From: a virus
Virus record (IMG/VR): IMGVR_UViG_3300003690_003506
Location: 1-62,104 of that record
DNA: 62,104 bases
Direction: 5' to 3' (one strand)
Under the pieces are notes generated by a model. The model was not told the origin of the DNA, did not search any database, and worked only from the letters and a program-made list of their open reading frames with translations. The translations under genes were made by a program, and so were the position numbers. Positions 1 through 9,434 of this stretch are shown here, one piece after another (position 1 is the stretch's first letter; the number at the start of each line of letters is the position of its first letter).

Positions 1-2
1 TT

Positions 3-278
3 ACATATCAGCTGACTCTGTATAAGCATTTCTTCTGTCAGAAGCATAATATCGACCCTGAGAATGTAGAAACTCACTTTGCTCTTCTAAAAAGAACTGC
101 CAAAAAAAACCGTGTAGAGATATTTAGGGTAACGAGCGGCAAGAAAAAAACTGAAAACGCTCTTAAACTTTTATACCAAGCAATTTATAATATCTCTAAA
201 AGGGTAAGCATTAAAAATAGGCTCTCTTGCTTTAAGCCTTATCCTTGCAAGCTGTATAAAACCGAACACTGCCCGTAA
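3..278 (+). CDS. C-terminal part of a probable PD-(D/E)XK nuclease (5' truncated)
   Basis: The reading frame is open from the left edge and stops at TAA 276-278, giving about 91 residues with no start in the window. It is rich in Lys and Arg. The end has a spaced cysteine pattern (SCFKPYPC, then EHCP), which resembles the C-terminal cysteines of Cas4/RecB-like PD-(D/E)XK nucleases found in T4-like marine phages. The catalytic core lies outside the window, so the family call rests on recollection of these C-termini. The next gene begins 9 bases later, so it was probably transcribed together with the glycosyltransferases. Confidence 0.6.
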   Translation, partial: TYQLTLYKHFFCQKHNIDPENVETHFALLKRTAKKNRVEIFRVTSGKKKTENALKLLYQAIYNISKRVSIKNRLSCFKPYPCKLYKTEHCP

Positions 279-287
279 AGGAACCCT

Positions 288-1538
288 ATGTCAGATAAAA
301 TTAAGATTTTCACAATTGGCGATCACCCTCTTTCTCCCTCTGGAGTGGGTACACAGTCAAGATATATAATCGAGGGAATGCTCAAAACTGGTAAATATCA
401 GTTTGTATCCTTCGGAGGGGCGATCAAACACCCGGCGCACGAACCCCAACAAACTGAGGAATGGGGCACAGATTGGGTTATATGGCCAGTCGATGGTTAT
501 GGTACAAAAGACATGGTGCGAGCCATGGTACAACAGCAAAAACCAGATATTCTTTGGTTTATGACAGATCCTCGATTTTGGGGATGGTTGTGGCAAATTG
601 AAAATGAAGTGCGTGCACATGTTCCTATGATTTATTATCACGTATGGGACAATTACCCCTATCCTAAATTTAATAGATCATATTACTTGTCAAACGACCA
701 CGTGGCCTGTATATCAAAATTAACTCACGACATCCTGCAAACTGTAGCACCGGAAGTAGAAAGTTCTTATATTCCTCATGCAGTTGATGATGAAATATTT
801 AAGCCACTATCCCCCGAAGTGATAAATCGTCTTAAAAAGGAAAGAGGTTTGGGGGAGAAATTTGTATGTGTTTGGAACAATAGAAATGCGCGTAGAAAAC
901 AATCTGGTACACTAATTTGGTGGTTTAAAGAATTTTTAGATAAGGTGGGACACGACAAAGCAGCTTTAATAATGCATACGGATGTTAAAGATGTCCATGG
1001 ACAAGACCTACAGGCGATTATCCACGAGCTTGGTTTAACTCACGGTGAGGTACTATTTTCCAGGGAAAAGGTATCCTCCCAAGATTTGGCCTTGATGTAC
1101 AATATGTCTGATGTAACAGTTAATATTTCGGATGCAGAGGGTTTTGGCCTATCAACCTTAGAGTCACTTTCGTGTGGCACTCCTATATTGGTGAGTATGA
1201 CCGGTGGCCTTCAAGATCAAATAACGGATGGTAAAAAATGGTTTGGTATTGGTTTGGAGCCATCATCGAAAGCCATTATTGGATCTCAAGAAGTTCCATA
1301 TATCTACGAAGATCGCCTTAATAAAGATGATTTTATTAACGCTTTAGTAGAATTATATGAAATGGGTCCCGAAAAGCGGCAAAAAATGGGAAACTTGGGA
1401 CGGCAGTTTGTACAAAAAAAGTTTAATTTTGAAGATTTTGTCGCTCGATGGGATGACCTTTTTACAAAGATATATGAGGAAAAGGGTTCCTGGGAAACTC
1501 GAGCTGGTTATGAGCGCTATAGTGTAAGGACATATTGA
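288..1538 (+). CDS. GT-B glycosyltransferase (GT1/GT4-type)
   Basis: Predicted cytoplasmic GT-B glycosyltransferase that moves a sugar from a nucleotide donor to an acceptor. The N-terminal domain opens with a strand and a glycine-rich loop (GVGTQSR near residue 20), as in GT4 enzymes. The C-terminal donor-binding domain has the E-x7-E motif, with Glu284 and Glu292 in AEGFGLSTLE, followed by a GTP-containing loop. The 416-aa length is normal for a full two-domain enzyme. The ATG at 288 is preceded by AAAGGA (277-282). It is the first of a run of glycosyltransferases; donor and acceptor are unknown. Confidence 0.88.
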   Translation: MSDKIKIFTIGDHPLSPSGVGTQSRYIIEGMLKTGKYQFVSFGGAIKHPAHEPQQTEEWGTDWVIWPVDGYGTKDMVRAMVQQQKPDILWFMTDPRFWGWLWQIENEVRAHVPMIYYHVWDNYPYPKFNRSYYLSNDHVACISKLTHDILQTVAPEVESSYIPHAVDDEIFKPLSPEVINRLKKERGLGEKFVCVWNNRNARRKQSGTLIWWFKEFLDKVGHDKAALIMHTDVKDVHGQDLQAIIHELGLTHGEVLFSREKVSSQDLALMYNMSDVTVNISDAEGFGLSTLESLSCGTPILVSMTGGLQDQITDGKKWFGIGLEPSSKAIIGSQEVPYIYEDRLNKDDFINALVELYEMGPEKRQKMGNLGRQFVQKKFNFEDFVARWDDLFTKIYEEKGSWETRAGYERYSVRTY

Positions 1539-1539
1539 G

Positions 1540-3624
1540 ATGAGAAAGAAAATATTAATTAAGGGCCCTGTTTTATCTCGCTCTGGGTATGGAGAACAAT
1601 CGAGAATTGCCCTTCGAGCCCTAAGAGAAAGGGCGGACCTGTTTGATATCTATTTGTTGAATATCAATTGGGGCCACACAGCGTTCATAACTTCAGCAGA
1701 TGGCGACGAATACGAATGGCTTCAACAAAAAATATTGGAAACAGCTAATTTTATTCAGGGTGGGGGCACTTTTGACATGTCTTTGCAGATAACAATTCCT
1801 AACGAATTTGAAAAAATAGCACCAATCAATATTGGTTATACTGCCGGAATTGAGACGACCCGCGTTGCACCCGAGTGGATTCAAAAATGTAACGAAATAG
1901 TTGATAAAGTTATAACTATCTCAAAGCATTCGAAAAAAGTTTTTGAGGAAACCAAGTATAATATAAAAAATGACGAAACTGGAGAAGAAACCCTCAATTG
2001 GGGAATTTCAAAGCCAGTCGAGGTTGTTAACTACCCCGTTTACGAGCATAAACCAGAAAGTATTGATATTGAATTTACTACTAATAAAAACTTTTTAGTT
2101 ATTTCACAGTGGGGGATTCGAAAAAACCTCGAAAACACTATCAGATGGTTTATCGAGGAGTTTCAAAATGACGAAGATGTTGGGCTTGTTCTTAAAACAA
2201 ACACCGCATCTGATTGTATTATAGATAGAGAAATTACAGAGAAGAGACTCCAGAATTTATTGGATTCTTTGGGGGATAGAAAATGCAAAATTTATTTAAT
2301 CCATGGTGAGTTAACGTCTGGGGAAATTACGTGGTTATATCAGCACAAGACTATGAAGGCTCTTATCAACATAGCACACGGAGAGGGCTATGGATTGCCG
2401 CTTTTTGAGGCTGCGTATAATCAATTACCTCTGGTGACGATTACTTGGAGCGGCCAAATGGATTTCATTTGTAAGCCAAACAAAAAAGGTAAAAATGTTC
2501 CACTTGTCGCACGCGTAGATTATGATCTTAAACCAGTACAAGAAGAAGCTCGCTGGCCAGGCGTTATAACTGAAGAGTCTATGTGGGCATATGCTCGCGA
2601 AAATTCCTATAAACGTGCGCTCAGAGATGTATATAAAAAGGAAAAGCATTATAAGAATCAAGCCAAGTCCCTACAAAACCATATATTGGCAAATTTTAAG
2701 AAAGAAAAAATTTATAGGCAATACATTACGAGTTTAGGATTTGAAACCTTTTTAGAGAAATCAGATTATGTGTTTGTTAGCGACGCGTTTAGGGACCAAT
2801 TTGTTGGTGGTGCAGAATTAAGCTTGCAGTCTTTAATAGACACATGCCCCGGCACAAAAAGATTAGTAAACTCTTCTGACTTAACAAAGGAGACAATTGA
2901 TTTTTATAAAGATTCTACCTGGATATTTGGTAATATAGCACAGGTTAAAAATGATGAGACACTTCAATATATAATCGATAGTAAAATTAAATATCATTTT
3001 GTTGAGTTTGACTATAAATTTTGCGAATATAGAAATCCCCTTCTTTACAAAATGCTGGAGGATGAAGAGTGTGACTATGCATCAACCGATAAGGGGAAAT
3101 TAATCACTAATTTTGTCAACGGCTCTGTAATGACTCATTTTATGTCTCAAAAACAAATAGATATATATAAAGATAGTCTTGAAAACATAGACGAAAGTAA
3201 AACGCATCTCCTATCATCTGTTTTTGATGACGAATTTTTTGATAAAATTGATGACTTAAGAAATCAACTTCCAGAGGAGAAAGAAAAATATCTTGTTTTG
3301 GGGTCTCGTTCGTGGGTTAAGGGTTTTTCCGATTCGGAGAAATGGTGCAAAGAAAATAAGATGGAATATGAGGTAATTAGTGATCTTACACCGTCGCAAG
3401 TTCTTGAAAAGCTCGCCGGCGCCAAAGGTATCTGCTTTAAGCCCTCTGGGCTAGATACGTGCCCCAGGTATGTTATTGAAGCAAAGCTATTAGGCTGCGA
3501 ATTGGAATTAAATGATAATGTACAGCATCTTGATGAAGAGTGGTTTAATACAAATGATATTGATGGTGTTGTAGAATACCTCAGATCTCGTAGGTCTGTA
3601 TTCTGGAATTGTGCCGCGGATTGA
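1540..3624 (+). CDS. Double glycosyltransferase: two GT-B-like halves in one protein
   Basis: The 694-aa protein is nearly twice the usual GT-B length. Residues 1-400 form a GT4-type enzyme: a glycine-rich N-terminal loop (SRSGYGEQSR) and an E-x7-E motif, with Glu282 and Glu290 in EGYGLPLFE. From about residue 405 a second unit starts (YVFVSDAFRDQFVGGAE) and ends with a donor-domain-like segment near 632-656 (KPSGLDTCPRYVIEAKLLG). The second half lacks an obvious complete E-x7-E motif, so it may be a diverged transferase or a binding domain. The start lies 1 base after the previous stop. Acting in tandem on the same glycan is an inference from the fusion. Confidence 0.85.
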   Translation: MRKKILIKGPVLSRSGYGEQSRIALRALRERADLFDIYLLNINWGHTAFITSADGDEYEWLQQKILETANFIQGGGTFDMSLQITIPNEFEKIAPINIGYTAGIETTRVAPEWIQKCNEIVDKVITISKHSKKVFEETKYNIKNDETGEETLNWGISKPVEVVNYPVYEHKPESIDIEFTTNKNFLVISQWGIRKNLENTIRWFIEEFQNDEDVGLVLKTNTASDCIIDREITEKRLQNLLDSLGDRKCKIYLIHGELTSGEITWLYQHKTMKALINIAHGEGYGLPLFEAAYNQLPLVTITWSGQMDFICKPNKKGKNVPLVARVDYDLKPVQEEARWPGVITEESMWAYARENSYKRALRDVYKKEKHYKNQAKSLQNHILANFKKEKIYRQYITSLGFETFLEKSDYVFVSDAFRDQFVGGAELSLQSLIDTCPGTKRLVNSSDLTKETIDFYKDSTWIFGNIAQVKNDETLQYIIDSKIKYHFVEFDYKFCEYRNPLLYKMLEDEECDYASTDKGKLITNFVNGSVMTHFMSQKQIDIYKDSLENIDESKTHLLSSVFDDEFFDKIDDLRNQLPEEKEKYLVLGSRSWVKGFSDSEKWCKENKMEYEVISDLTPSQVLEKLAGAKGICFKPSGLDTCPRYVIEAKLLGCELELNDNVQHLDEEWFNTNDIDGVVEYLRSRRSVFWNCAAD

Positions 3625-4355
3625 TGAGTAAACATTTCACAATTGTAATTCCTTCCTACAATTGTAGAAATTGGGTTCAAAAAAATTTAAATTCGGCATG
3701 CCGACAGGAATATGATAATTTCGATGTCGTATATATAGATGATGCCTCAACAGATGGTACAACGGAACTTGTTAGAGAATATAAAGACAAAGATAATCTA
3801 GAAATAATATTTAATCCTTTCAATAAAGGTAAAATGGAAAATTTATTTAATGTGGTAAATTCTGCTAAAGATGATACAATCATTCTTATTTTAGACGGCG
3901 ATGACTGGCTATCGCACGCCGATGTCTTAAAAACCCTTAATGAGGTGTATAAATCAGATGATGTGTGGATGACAAACGGATCTTATGTAATAGACTCCAC
4001 AGGGGAAATTGTAACGCCGAAGATAAATTCTTCATATTGGGAAGGAGGAATCAGAAAGAAATCCTGGGAGCTTTCTCATTTGGGCACATTTAGAAAAAAG
4101 TTGTTTTGTAAGATAAAAAGAAAAGATTTAATGAACAAACAGGGAGAGTTTTGGTCAACAACAAGCGATCAAGCAGTAATGTGGCCTATGGCAGAAATGG
4201 CCGGCCCTGAACATTTTCGAGCACTAAAAAATGTTTTATATGTTTATAATAGACTAAATCCATTATCTGATGATCGCGCTCATCGACAAGATCAACTTAT
4301 AACCGAACAGATCATCCGCAATAAAAAACCATATTCTATATTGGAGTGCCTGTGA
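3624..4355 (+). CDS. GT-A glycosyltransferase, family 2
   Basis: A family 2 glycosyltransferase of 243 aa. The N-terminus has the classic opening FTIVIPSYNC, then DDASTDGT near residue 40, then the metal-binding DxD motif as Asp91-Gly92-Asp93-Asp94. It probably uses a UDP- or GDP-sugar with a divalent metal in the cytoplasm. The ATG at 3624 overlaps the preceding TGA by one base; an upstream TTG at 3609 would add only five residues of poor fit. The end overlaps the next gene by four bases (GTGA). No membrane helix is seen. Acceptor unknown. Confidence 0.88.
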   Translation: MSKHFTIVIPSYNCRNWVQKNLNSACRQEYDNFDVVYIDDASTDGTTELVREYKDKDNLEIIFNPFNKGKMENLFNVVNSAKDDTIILILDGDDWLSHADVLKTLNEVYKSDDVWMTNGSYVIDSTGEIVTPKINSSYWEGGIRKKSWELSHLGTFRKKLFCKIKRKDLMNKQGEFWSTTSDQAVMWPMAEMAGPEHFRALKNVLYVYNRLNPLSDDRAHRQDQLITEQIIRNKKPYSILECL

Positions 4356-5260
4356 ATATATTTTTAGAAAATGTCAATTTGAGTTCCAACTCGGGCCCCA
4401 ACTATTTTGCACAAAAATTAATCAAATATTTGGAACCCAGAAGTGTATTATTTGACCCAAAATTCAAGTATGATCTAAAATTAACTTTTATTGAATCTCA
4501 CAATCATATGCCGCAGCTTCCAATGATTCAGCGATTAGACGGAATTTATTTTAACGCCAATTTTGATTGTGATAGAATGAATTATAATATTAAGAGGACA
4601 TATGAGCTGGCGCAAGGGGTAATATTCCAAACGGAATTCAATAAAGAATTGATCTTTAATTGGTTTGGGGAGCACGACAATTACAGAGTCATAAATAATG
4701 GTGCGGACATTTCCTATATTAAAAATCTGCAGGAAGTACAGTCGATAGAAGAGAAGTTTCAGGAGTTTGAGAATGTATGGAGTTGCGCTGCCCATTGGCA
4801 CGTTTTTAAGAGACTCAAAGATAATATAGAATACTTTTTAAATTTTTCTGGTGAAAACGATTGTTTGGTTGTTGCTGGTCCTGGGGCAGATCATCTTATA
4901 ACACATCCTCGTGTTTTTTATGTTGATAACTTAGATACGGATGAATTGCTAACTCTATTTAAGATATCTAAATATTTTATCCATTTGGCATATTTAGATC
5001 ACTGCCCGAATGTTGTAATAGATGCTAGGGTTTGCGGTTGTCAAATTATTTGTTCTTCTACGGGAGGAACAAAAGAAATCGCCGGCGAGGACGCTATTAT
5101 AATCCAAGAGGCTCCGTGGGATTATAGCTTCTTAGACAGTAAGGTGCCTCCCGAGGTAAACTATGACAAGAAGTCTAGAACAGGCATCGAATCGAATATG
5201 TCCATGATAAAAGTAGCAAAAAAATATTATGATTTTTTCAAAGAAACAGGAAAACGATGA
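4352..5260 (+). CDS. GT-B glycosyltransferase
   Basis: A 302-aa predicted glycosyltransferase. The C-terminal half has a donor-domain pattern, HLAYLDHCPNVVIDARVCG followed by CSSTGGTKEIAG, typical of GT4 enzymes, where the first acidic motif residue is replaced by an Asp/His segment. The N-terminal domain (MNIFLENVNLSSNSGPNY) resembles phage GT1-like proteins. I chose the GTG at 4352, which overlaps the preceding TGA (GTGA) and has GGAG at 4343-4346 at good spacing; the GTG at 4346 lies inside that ribosome site. The end overlaps the next gene by four bases. Confidence 0.8.
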   Translation: MNIFLENVNLSSNSGPNYFAQKLIKYLEPRSVLFDPKFKYDLKLTFIESHNHMPQLPMIQRLDGIYFNANFDCDRMNYNIKRTYELAQGVIFQTEFNKELIFNWFGEHDNYRVINNGADISYIKNLQEVQSIEEKFQEFENVWSCAAHWHVFKRLKDNIEYFLNFSGENDCLVVAGPGADHLITHPRVFYVDNLDTDELLTLFKISKYFIHLAYLDHCPNVVIDARVCGCQIICSSTGGTKEIAGEDAIIIQEAPWDYSFLDSKVPPEVNYDKKSRTGIESNMSMIKVAKKYYDFFKETGKR

Positions 5261-7185
5261 CTGAAAGGCAATTTAAAGAGGAAGAATATTTTGGCTGGCG
5301 TGCTTCCTGCGCGCAAGACTATATTGATGCTTGTGTTGAAGCATTGACCGACGACGAGGCTTTTAAGAATTTTCGTCGTAATCCAAAATATACTCCTATA
5401 CTTGCGCATGTTACAGCCAATCAAGGAATAGAATATCTTGCTGATATTATTCAAAATAATTCATATATCATTGATAAATTTATACATATGAAGGACACCA
5501 CAGGAAACCCGCTATTGAGTAATTTTACAATCAGTAAGGAGAATAACCCTGCATATTTAAATCTTAATATGTCTCCAACCGCCACAAGATATATTAAAGT
5601 TTTTAGCGATCTGGTGACGTTATTTGGTTCCTTAGAAAACTTCAATATTGTAGAAATTGGTGGTGGTTTTGGCGGCCTAGCTAATATTTTATCAAAGGGT
5701 AACTATAAAAATTATTATAATATTGATCTTCGTGAGCCGGGACTTTTGGCGAAGAAATATTGCACAACTGTTGGGATTAAAAATTTCCATATAATAACTC
5801 CATCTGAATTACATAAGTTAGAAGATGTTGAAATTGATTTGGTAATTAGCAACTACGCATTCTCGGAATGTAGTTATGAAGCTCAAGACATTTATATTGA
5901 TAAGATAATTTCAAGAGCCAAGAGAGGATATATCACACACAACACAACACAACAGCGTATTGAAAGAACAAAATCTATTATTGGAAACTACAAAAACTTT
6001 ATGTTGTTTAAAAAAGATGTATGTCAGAAAAAACATCCTATTTTTTCATGGGATAAAACAAAATCGCGAATATCTGTGATTGGTATTGGTCGCTTGGGGT
6101 TGTGTTTTTGCTTAAGTCTAGAGAAAGGGCGCCACGATGTTGTTGGATGTGATATTAATCAAGACTATGTTGATAATATAAATAATAAAACTTTTCTATC
6201 TCACGAACTGGGAGTAAATGAACTTTTAGGTAATACGAAGTCCCTTGAAGCAACTACAGATTTAAATAAGACCGTTAAGCATGCAGATTTGATATTTGTT
6301 ACAGTTGCATCGTATTCTGAGCCGGATGGAAGATACGATGTTTCTCAAGTTGATTCTGTGGTCGAATCGCTAATACAACTTGGAAAGCAGCCAACCAAAA
6401 AACATTTGGTAATATGTACAAATGTAAATCCTGGGTATTCTGATACGGTCTACGAAAGGTTAAAAGATTATAATTGGGAAGTTTCTTTTAATCCTGAAAC
6501 AGTTGCACAAGGAACTATACTACAAAATCAAGCAGAGCCGGATTGCGTGTATATCGGTAGTGATACACAAGAATTAGCTGATGAAATAGCTATTATATAT
6601 GAGAATGTATGTAATAATACACCATCAATTCACACAATGGATCGTTTAAGTGCCGAACTTACAAAGGTTTCATTAAATTGTTATCTGACTTGTAAAATAT
6701 CGTTTGCAAATATGGTCGGGGATCTTGCGACTAAGATTGGCGCGGATCCGGAAAAAGTTTTGAGTGCTGTCGGTGCCGACAGTCGAATAAATCCAAAGTT
6801 TTTTAAATATGGTTTTGGATGGGGAGGCCCGTGTTTTCCGAGAGATACGAGAGCGTTTATACGTCTGGCGGCGAATAACGACTTACCTCACGATATGTGC
6901 ACAGCCGCGAACGAAATAAACAAGAAACATTTAGATTTTCAAGTCGACGAGTTTTTAAAAACCGGTAAGAAAAAATATTACACTGACTCGGTGACGTATA
7001 AGAAAGATACTATTATTCTTGAAGAATCCCAGCAGTTAGCTTTCGCAAAGCGTCTTGCTGCAGCAGGAGTTGAAGTAACAATTAAAGAGAGCCCAGAAGT
7101 GGCTCGTGCACTTCAGGAGCAAGGGAGCAAGATAAAAATAATACCGAATTCAACAGGGAAGGATTTATCCAAAAATAATGACTAA
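5257..7185 (+). CDS. Fusion: putative sugar methyltransferase + UDP-glucose/GDP-mannose dehydrogenase
   Basis: Two enzymes lie in one 642-aa chain. Residues 1-265 look like a putative sugar O-methyltransferase with a SAM-binding motif near 129-141 (VEIGGGFGGL). From about 270 a complete UDP-glucose/GDP-mannose dehydrogenase follows: NAD-binding GIGRLGL, the SFNPE segment, the central TKVSLNC helix, and the catalytic cysteine Cys526 in GGPCFPRDT. The dehydrogenase makes a uronic acid by double oxidation of a nucleotide sugar. Both active regions look intact. I know of no standard enzyme with this order, so the fusion is unusual; it suggests methylation linked to uronic acid supply. The ATG overlaps the previous TGA. 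Confidence 0.85.
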   Translation: MTERQFKEEEYFGWRASCAQDYIDACVEALTDDEAFKNFRRNPKYTPILAHVTANQGIEYLADIIQNNSYIIDKFIHMKDTTGNPLLSNFTISKENNPAYLNLNMSPTATRYIKVFSDLVTLFGSLENFNIVEIGGGFGGLANILSKGNYKNYYNIDLREPGLLAKKYCTTVGIKNFHIITPSELHKLEDVEIDLVISNYAFSECSYEAQDIYIDKIISRAKRGYITHNTTQQRIERTKSIIGNYKNFMLFKKDVCQKKHPIFSWDKTKSRISVIGIGRLGLCFCLSLEKGRHDVVGCDINQDYVDNINNKTFLSHELGVNELLGNTKSLEATTDLNKTVKHADLIFVTVASYSEPDGRYDVSQVDSVVESLIQLGKQPTKKHLVICTNVNPGYSDTVYERLKDYNWEVSFNPETVAQGTILQNQAEPDCVYIGSDTQELADEIAIIYENVCNNTPSIHTMDRLSAELTKVSLNCYLTCKISFANMVGDLATKIGADPEKVLSAVGADSRINPKFFKYGFGWGGPCFPRDTRAFIRLAANNDLPHDMCTAANEINKKHLDFQVDEFLKTGKKKYYTDSVTYKKDTIILEESQQLAFAKRLAAAGVEVTIKESPEVARALQEQGSKIKIIPNSTGKDLSKNND

Positions 7186-8095
7186 TGGAACCGTAACCGT
7201 AAATTTTACAATTGGATTTGGGAACAACTTATTTCAATATGTTTGTGCTAGACTGATAGCAGAGAGAAACAATTTACAATTACGCCACCGGGATATTCCA
7301 GAAGTAGGCATTATAGCCGCGGCCGCAGAAGTTGATAGGGGCCTTCCTACTTTTGTTGTAGATGATGGTAACTATAAAAAAGCTTTATTTACAGAAAACC
7401 TTCAGAATTATAATGTGTTGGTTAATGGATATTTTGAAGATTATAAAATACTAAAGAATCATCTATCAGAGGTCAGGACTTGGTTCACTCCACATAAGAT
7501 AACAAACACGAAGGATGTTATTTTACACCTAAGACTCCAAAATAGGCTAATTCAAGTTAGTCATAATAAAAATCACATTAAAGTGGATTCTTTTAAGGAC
7601 GCCATTGGGCAGTTTGAATATGATAGACTTCATATTGTAACTGATGCTGGAAAATGGACACCATACACTCTTGAAGACATAGAAAAGATTAGGCACGAAG
7701 TATCTATTGGGCCAAATCCTCCCTCAAATTCGCCATGGGTTGAAACTGAGCAATCTATGGAATATATGAATCATTTGATAAAAGACTTTGCAGACCTTGA
7801 TCCTATAGTACACTGCAATGGAGAAGAAACGCTAGAGGGCACAGGAGCGCTACGAGGTGGTTTTATGGATGATTTTAATTTACTAAGAAGCTTTAACCAG
7901 GTCATAGTTTTTAATAGTACATTTTCTTGGTGGGGCGCCATTTTAAGCGGAGCAGAAAAGGTGGCAATTTTTAGTCCCTGGAAGATTGCCAAGCCTAAGC
8001 ATCAAAGAAGAAATTTAGGAGGCACCAATTTTCCCGGATGGTTTTCGTGGGGCAACCCAGATGATTTATATTTTAAAAAATATGGTGTAGAATGA
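7178..8095 (+). CDS. GT11-like glycosyltransferase (alpha-1,2-fucosyltransferase family)
   Basis: A 305-aa protein with the two hallmark regions of GT11: GFGNNLFQYVCAR near the N-terminus (family form GLGNQLFQY) and FNSTFSWWGA near residue 246 (family form SSFSWWGA). GT11 enzymes transfer L-fucose from GDP-fucose, usually in alpha-1,2 linkage. No GDP-fucose pathway is seen here, but a GDP-mannose 3,5-epimerase-like gene at 19839 could supply GDP-L-galactose, which resembles GDP-L-fucose. The start overlaps the previous gene by eight bases. The donor is therefore an inference. Confidence 0.8.
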   Translation: MTNGTVTVNFTIGFGNNLFQYVCARLIAERNNLQLRHRDIPEVGIIAAAAEVDRGLPTFVVDDGNYKKALFTENLQNYNVLVNGYFEDYKILKNHLSEVRTWFTPHKITNTKDVILHLRLQNRLIQVSHNKNHIKVDSFKDAIGQFEYDRLHIVTDAGKWTPYTLEDIEKIRHEVSIGPNPPSNSPWVETEQSMEYMNHLIKDFADLDPIVHCNGEETLEGTGALRGGFMDDFNLLRSFNQVIVFNSTFSWWGAILSGAEKVAIFSPWKIAKPKHQRRNLGGTNFPGWFSWGNPDDLYFKKYGVE

Positions 8096-8703
8096 AAAAA
8101 TTAATTATTTTTGATTTAGATGGAGTTTTGGTCGATGCTTGTGAGTGGCATCGTGTGGCGTTAAATGAGGCTTTAAAAGAAGTTTGTAATTATGAAATTT
8201 CTCTGGAAGAACACTATTCTACATTTAATGGAACTCCCACAAAAGTAAAATTGCAAAAATTGACAGAATTGGGAATTTTGCCACTCGATCAGCATCAAGA
8301 AGTATATGATAAGAAGCAAGAGTTAACGGCTGAAACAATTAGAAAGAATGCCACCCACAGAAAAGAAAAAGTCGACATGATCGAAGAGTTAAAACAGAAC
8401 GGATATTCTATAGCTTGTTATACCAACAGTATTCGGAATACTGCTATTTTAATGCTTCAGAAGACAGGGGTACTAGAACATTTAGATTATTTATTGACAA
8501 ACCAAGATGTGAAAAAAACCAAACCGGACCCAGAAGGATATCTCTTCTTGGTTAAAAAATTTAATGTTCAAAAAAATGATGTTATAATAGTCGAAGATTC
8601 TCCGAAAGGCCGAGCTGCAGCACACGCCTCTGGATGTAATGTGATAGAAGTCGAGAATCCGGATGAGGTTAATATAGAACTTTTTAGGGAGTATTTGAAG
8701 TGA
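8092..8703 (+). CDS. HAD-superfamily phosphatase (sugar-phosphate type)
   Basis: A 203-aa HAD hydrolase with all core motifs: FDLDGVLVD (nucleophile Asp8, acid/base Asp10), a TNS motif II in CYTNS, the lysine in KKTKPDP, and the metal-binding VEDSPKG. The helical cap between motifs I and II is of the beta-phosphoglucomutase/phosphatase type. It most likely dephosphorylates or isomerises a small sugar phosphate in the cytoplasm. It overlaps both neighbours by four bases and sits directly before a sugar nucleotidyltransferase, so both may prepare a sugar for activation. The exact substrate cannot be read from sequence. Confidence 0.88.
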   Translation: MKKLIIFDLDGVLVDACEWHRVALNEALKEVCNYEISLEEHYSTFNGTPTKVKLQKLTELGILPLDQHQEVYDKKQELTAETIRKNATHRKEKVDMIEELKQNGYSIACYTNSIRNTAILMLQKTGVLEHLDYLLTNQDVKKTKPDPEGYLFLVKKFNVQKNDVIIVEDSPKGRAAAHASGCNVIEVENPDEVNIELFREYLK

Positions 8704-9416
8704 AGGTGTTGATTCCAATGGCCGGCGAAGGGAGCCGATTTACAAAAGAAGGCTATACGTTTCCAAAGCCTCTAATTCATGTAAATGGTAAACCTATGAT
8801 TCAAACTGTTATAGAAAATTTGGATTTTGATTGTGAGTATATTTTTCTTGTTAGGGAATCTCACGTTGAGCAATATCCTGGCCTCATTGATACGCTTGAT
8901 AGAATCACTAATGGCAATTTTAAGCATATTCTTGTTGACGGTCTTACTGAAGGTGCCACTTGTACGGCACTATTGGCCGAAGAGTATATCGATAATAATG
9001 AGGATTTGCTAATAGCCAATTCAGATCAATATATTGAATATCAACTTCAAAATTTTAATATGCTTAAAAATCAAACATCGGCTGACGCTATAGTTTATAC
9101 TTTTAATGCTGTTCATCCAAAATGGTCATTTGTAAAAACAAATTCGAGAGGGTTTGTGGTGGAAGTGGCAGAAAAGAAGCCAATTTCAAATATTGCTACG
9201 TGTGGTATTTATTGGTACCGCCGAGGGTCTGATTTTGTAAAATATGCCAAACAAATGATAGAGAAAAATATACGAGTTAATAATGAATTCTATATTGCAC
9301 CGGTATATAATGAATTAATTGCAGATGGAAAAACATTGATTCCATTTTATGTTCATAAAATGTGGGGAATAGGAACACCGGAAGACTTAAAACATTTTTT
9401 GGATAACTGCCCCTAA
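8700..9416 (+). CDS. Sugar-phosphate nucleotidyltransferase
   Basis: A 238-aa NTP-transferase of the glucose-1-phosphate thymidylyl/mannose-1-phosphate guanylyl type. The N-terminus has PMAGEGSRF (residues 6-14) for the nucleotide phosphates, then PKPLIHVNGKPM; a NSDQ motif follows near residue 107 where the family has the metal-binding Asp. It would join a sugar 1-phosphate to an NTP. It lacks a C-terminal left-handed helix acyltransferase domain. The GTG start at 8700 overlaps the preceding TGA (GTGA), with AGGGA upstream. Nucleotide and sugar specificity are unknown. Confidence 0.87.
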   Translation: MKVLIPMAGEGSRFTKEGYTFPKPLIHVNGKPMIQTVIENLDFDCEYIFLVRESHVEQYPGLIDTLDRITNGNFKHILVDGLTEGATCTALLAEEYIDNNEDLLIANSDQYIEYQLQNFNMLKNQTSADAIVYTFNAVHPKWSFVKTNSRGFVVEVAEKKPISNIATCGIYWYRRGSDFVKYAKQMIEKNIRVNNEFYIAPVYNELIADGKTLIPFYVHKMWGIGTPEDLKHFLDNCP

Positions 9417-9434
9417 TTATTACGGAGAGAAAAA

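Noticed and set aside
5257-7185. Possibility that the fusion gene is two genes with a missed stop
   Set aside because: The frame is continuous and no internal start with a ribosome site is evident near the junction at about 6050-6075, so I keep one gene, though raw reads should confirm it.
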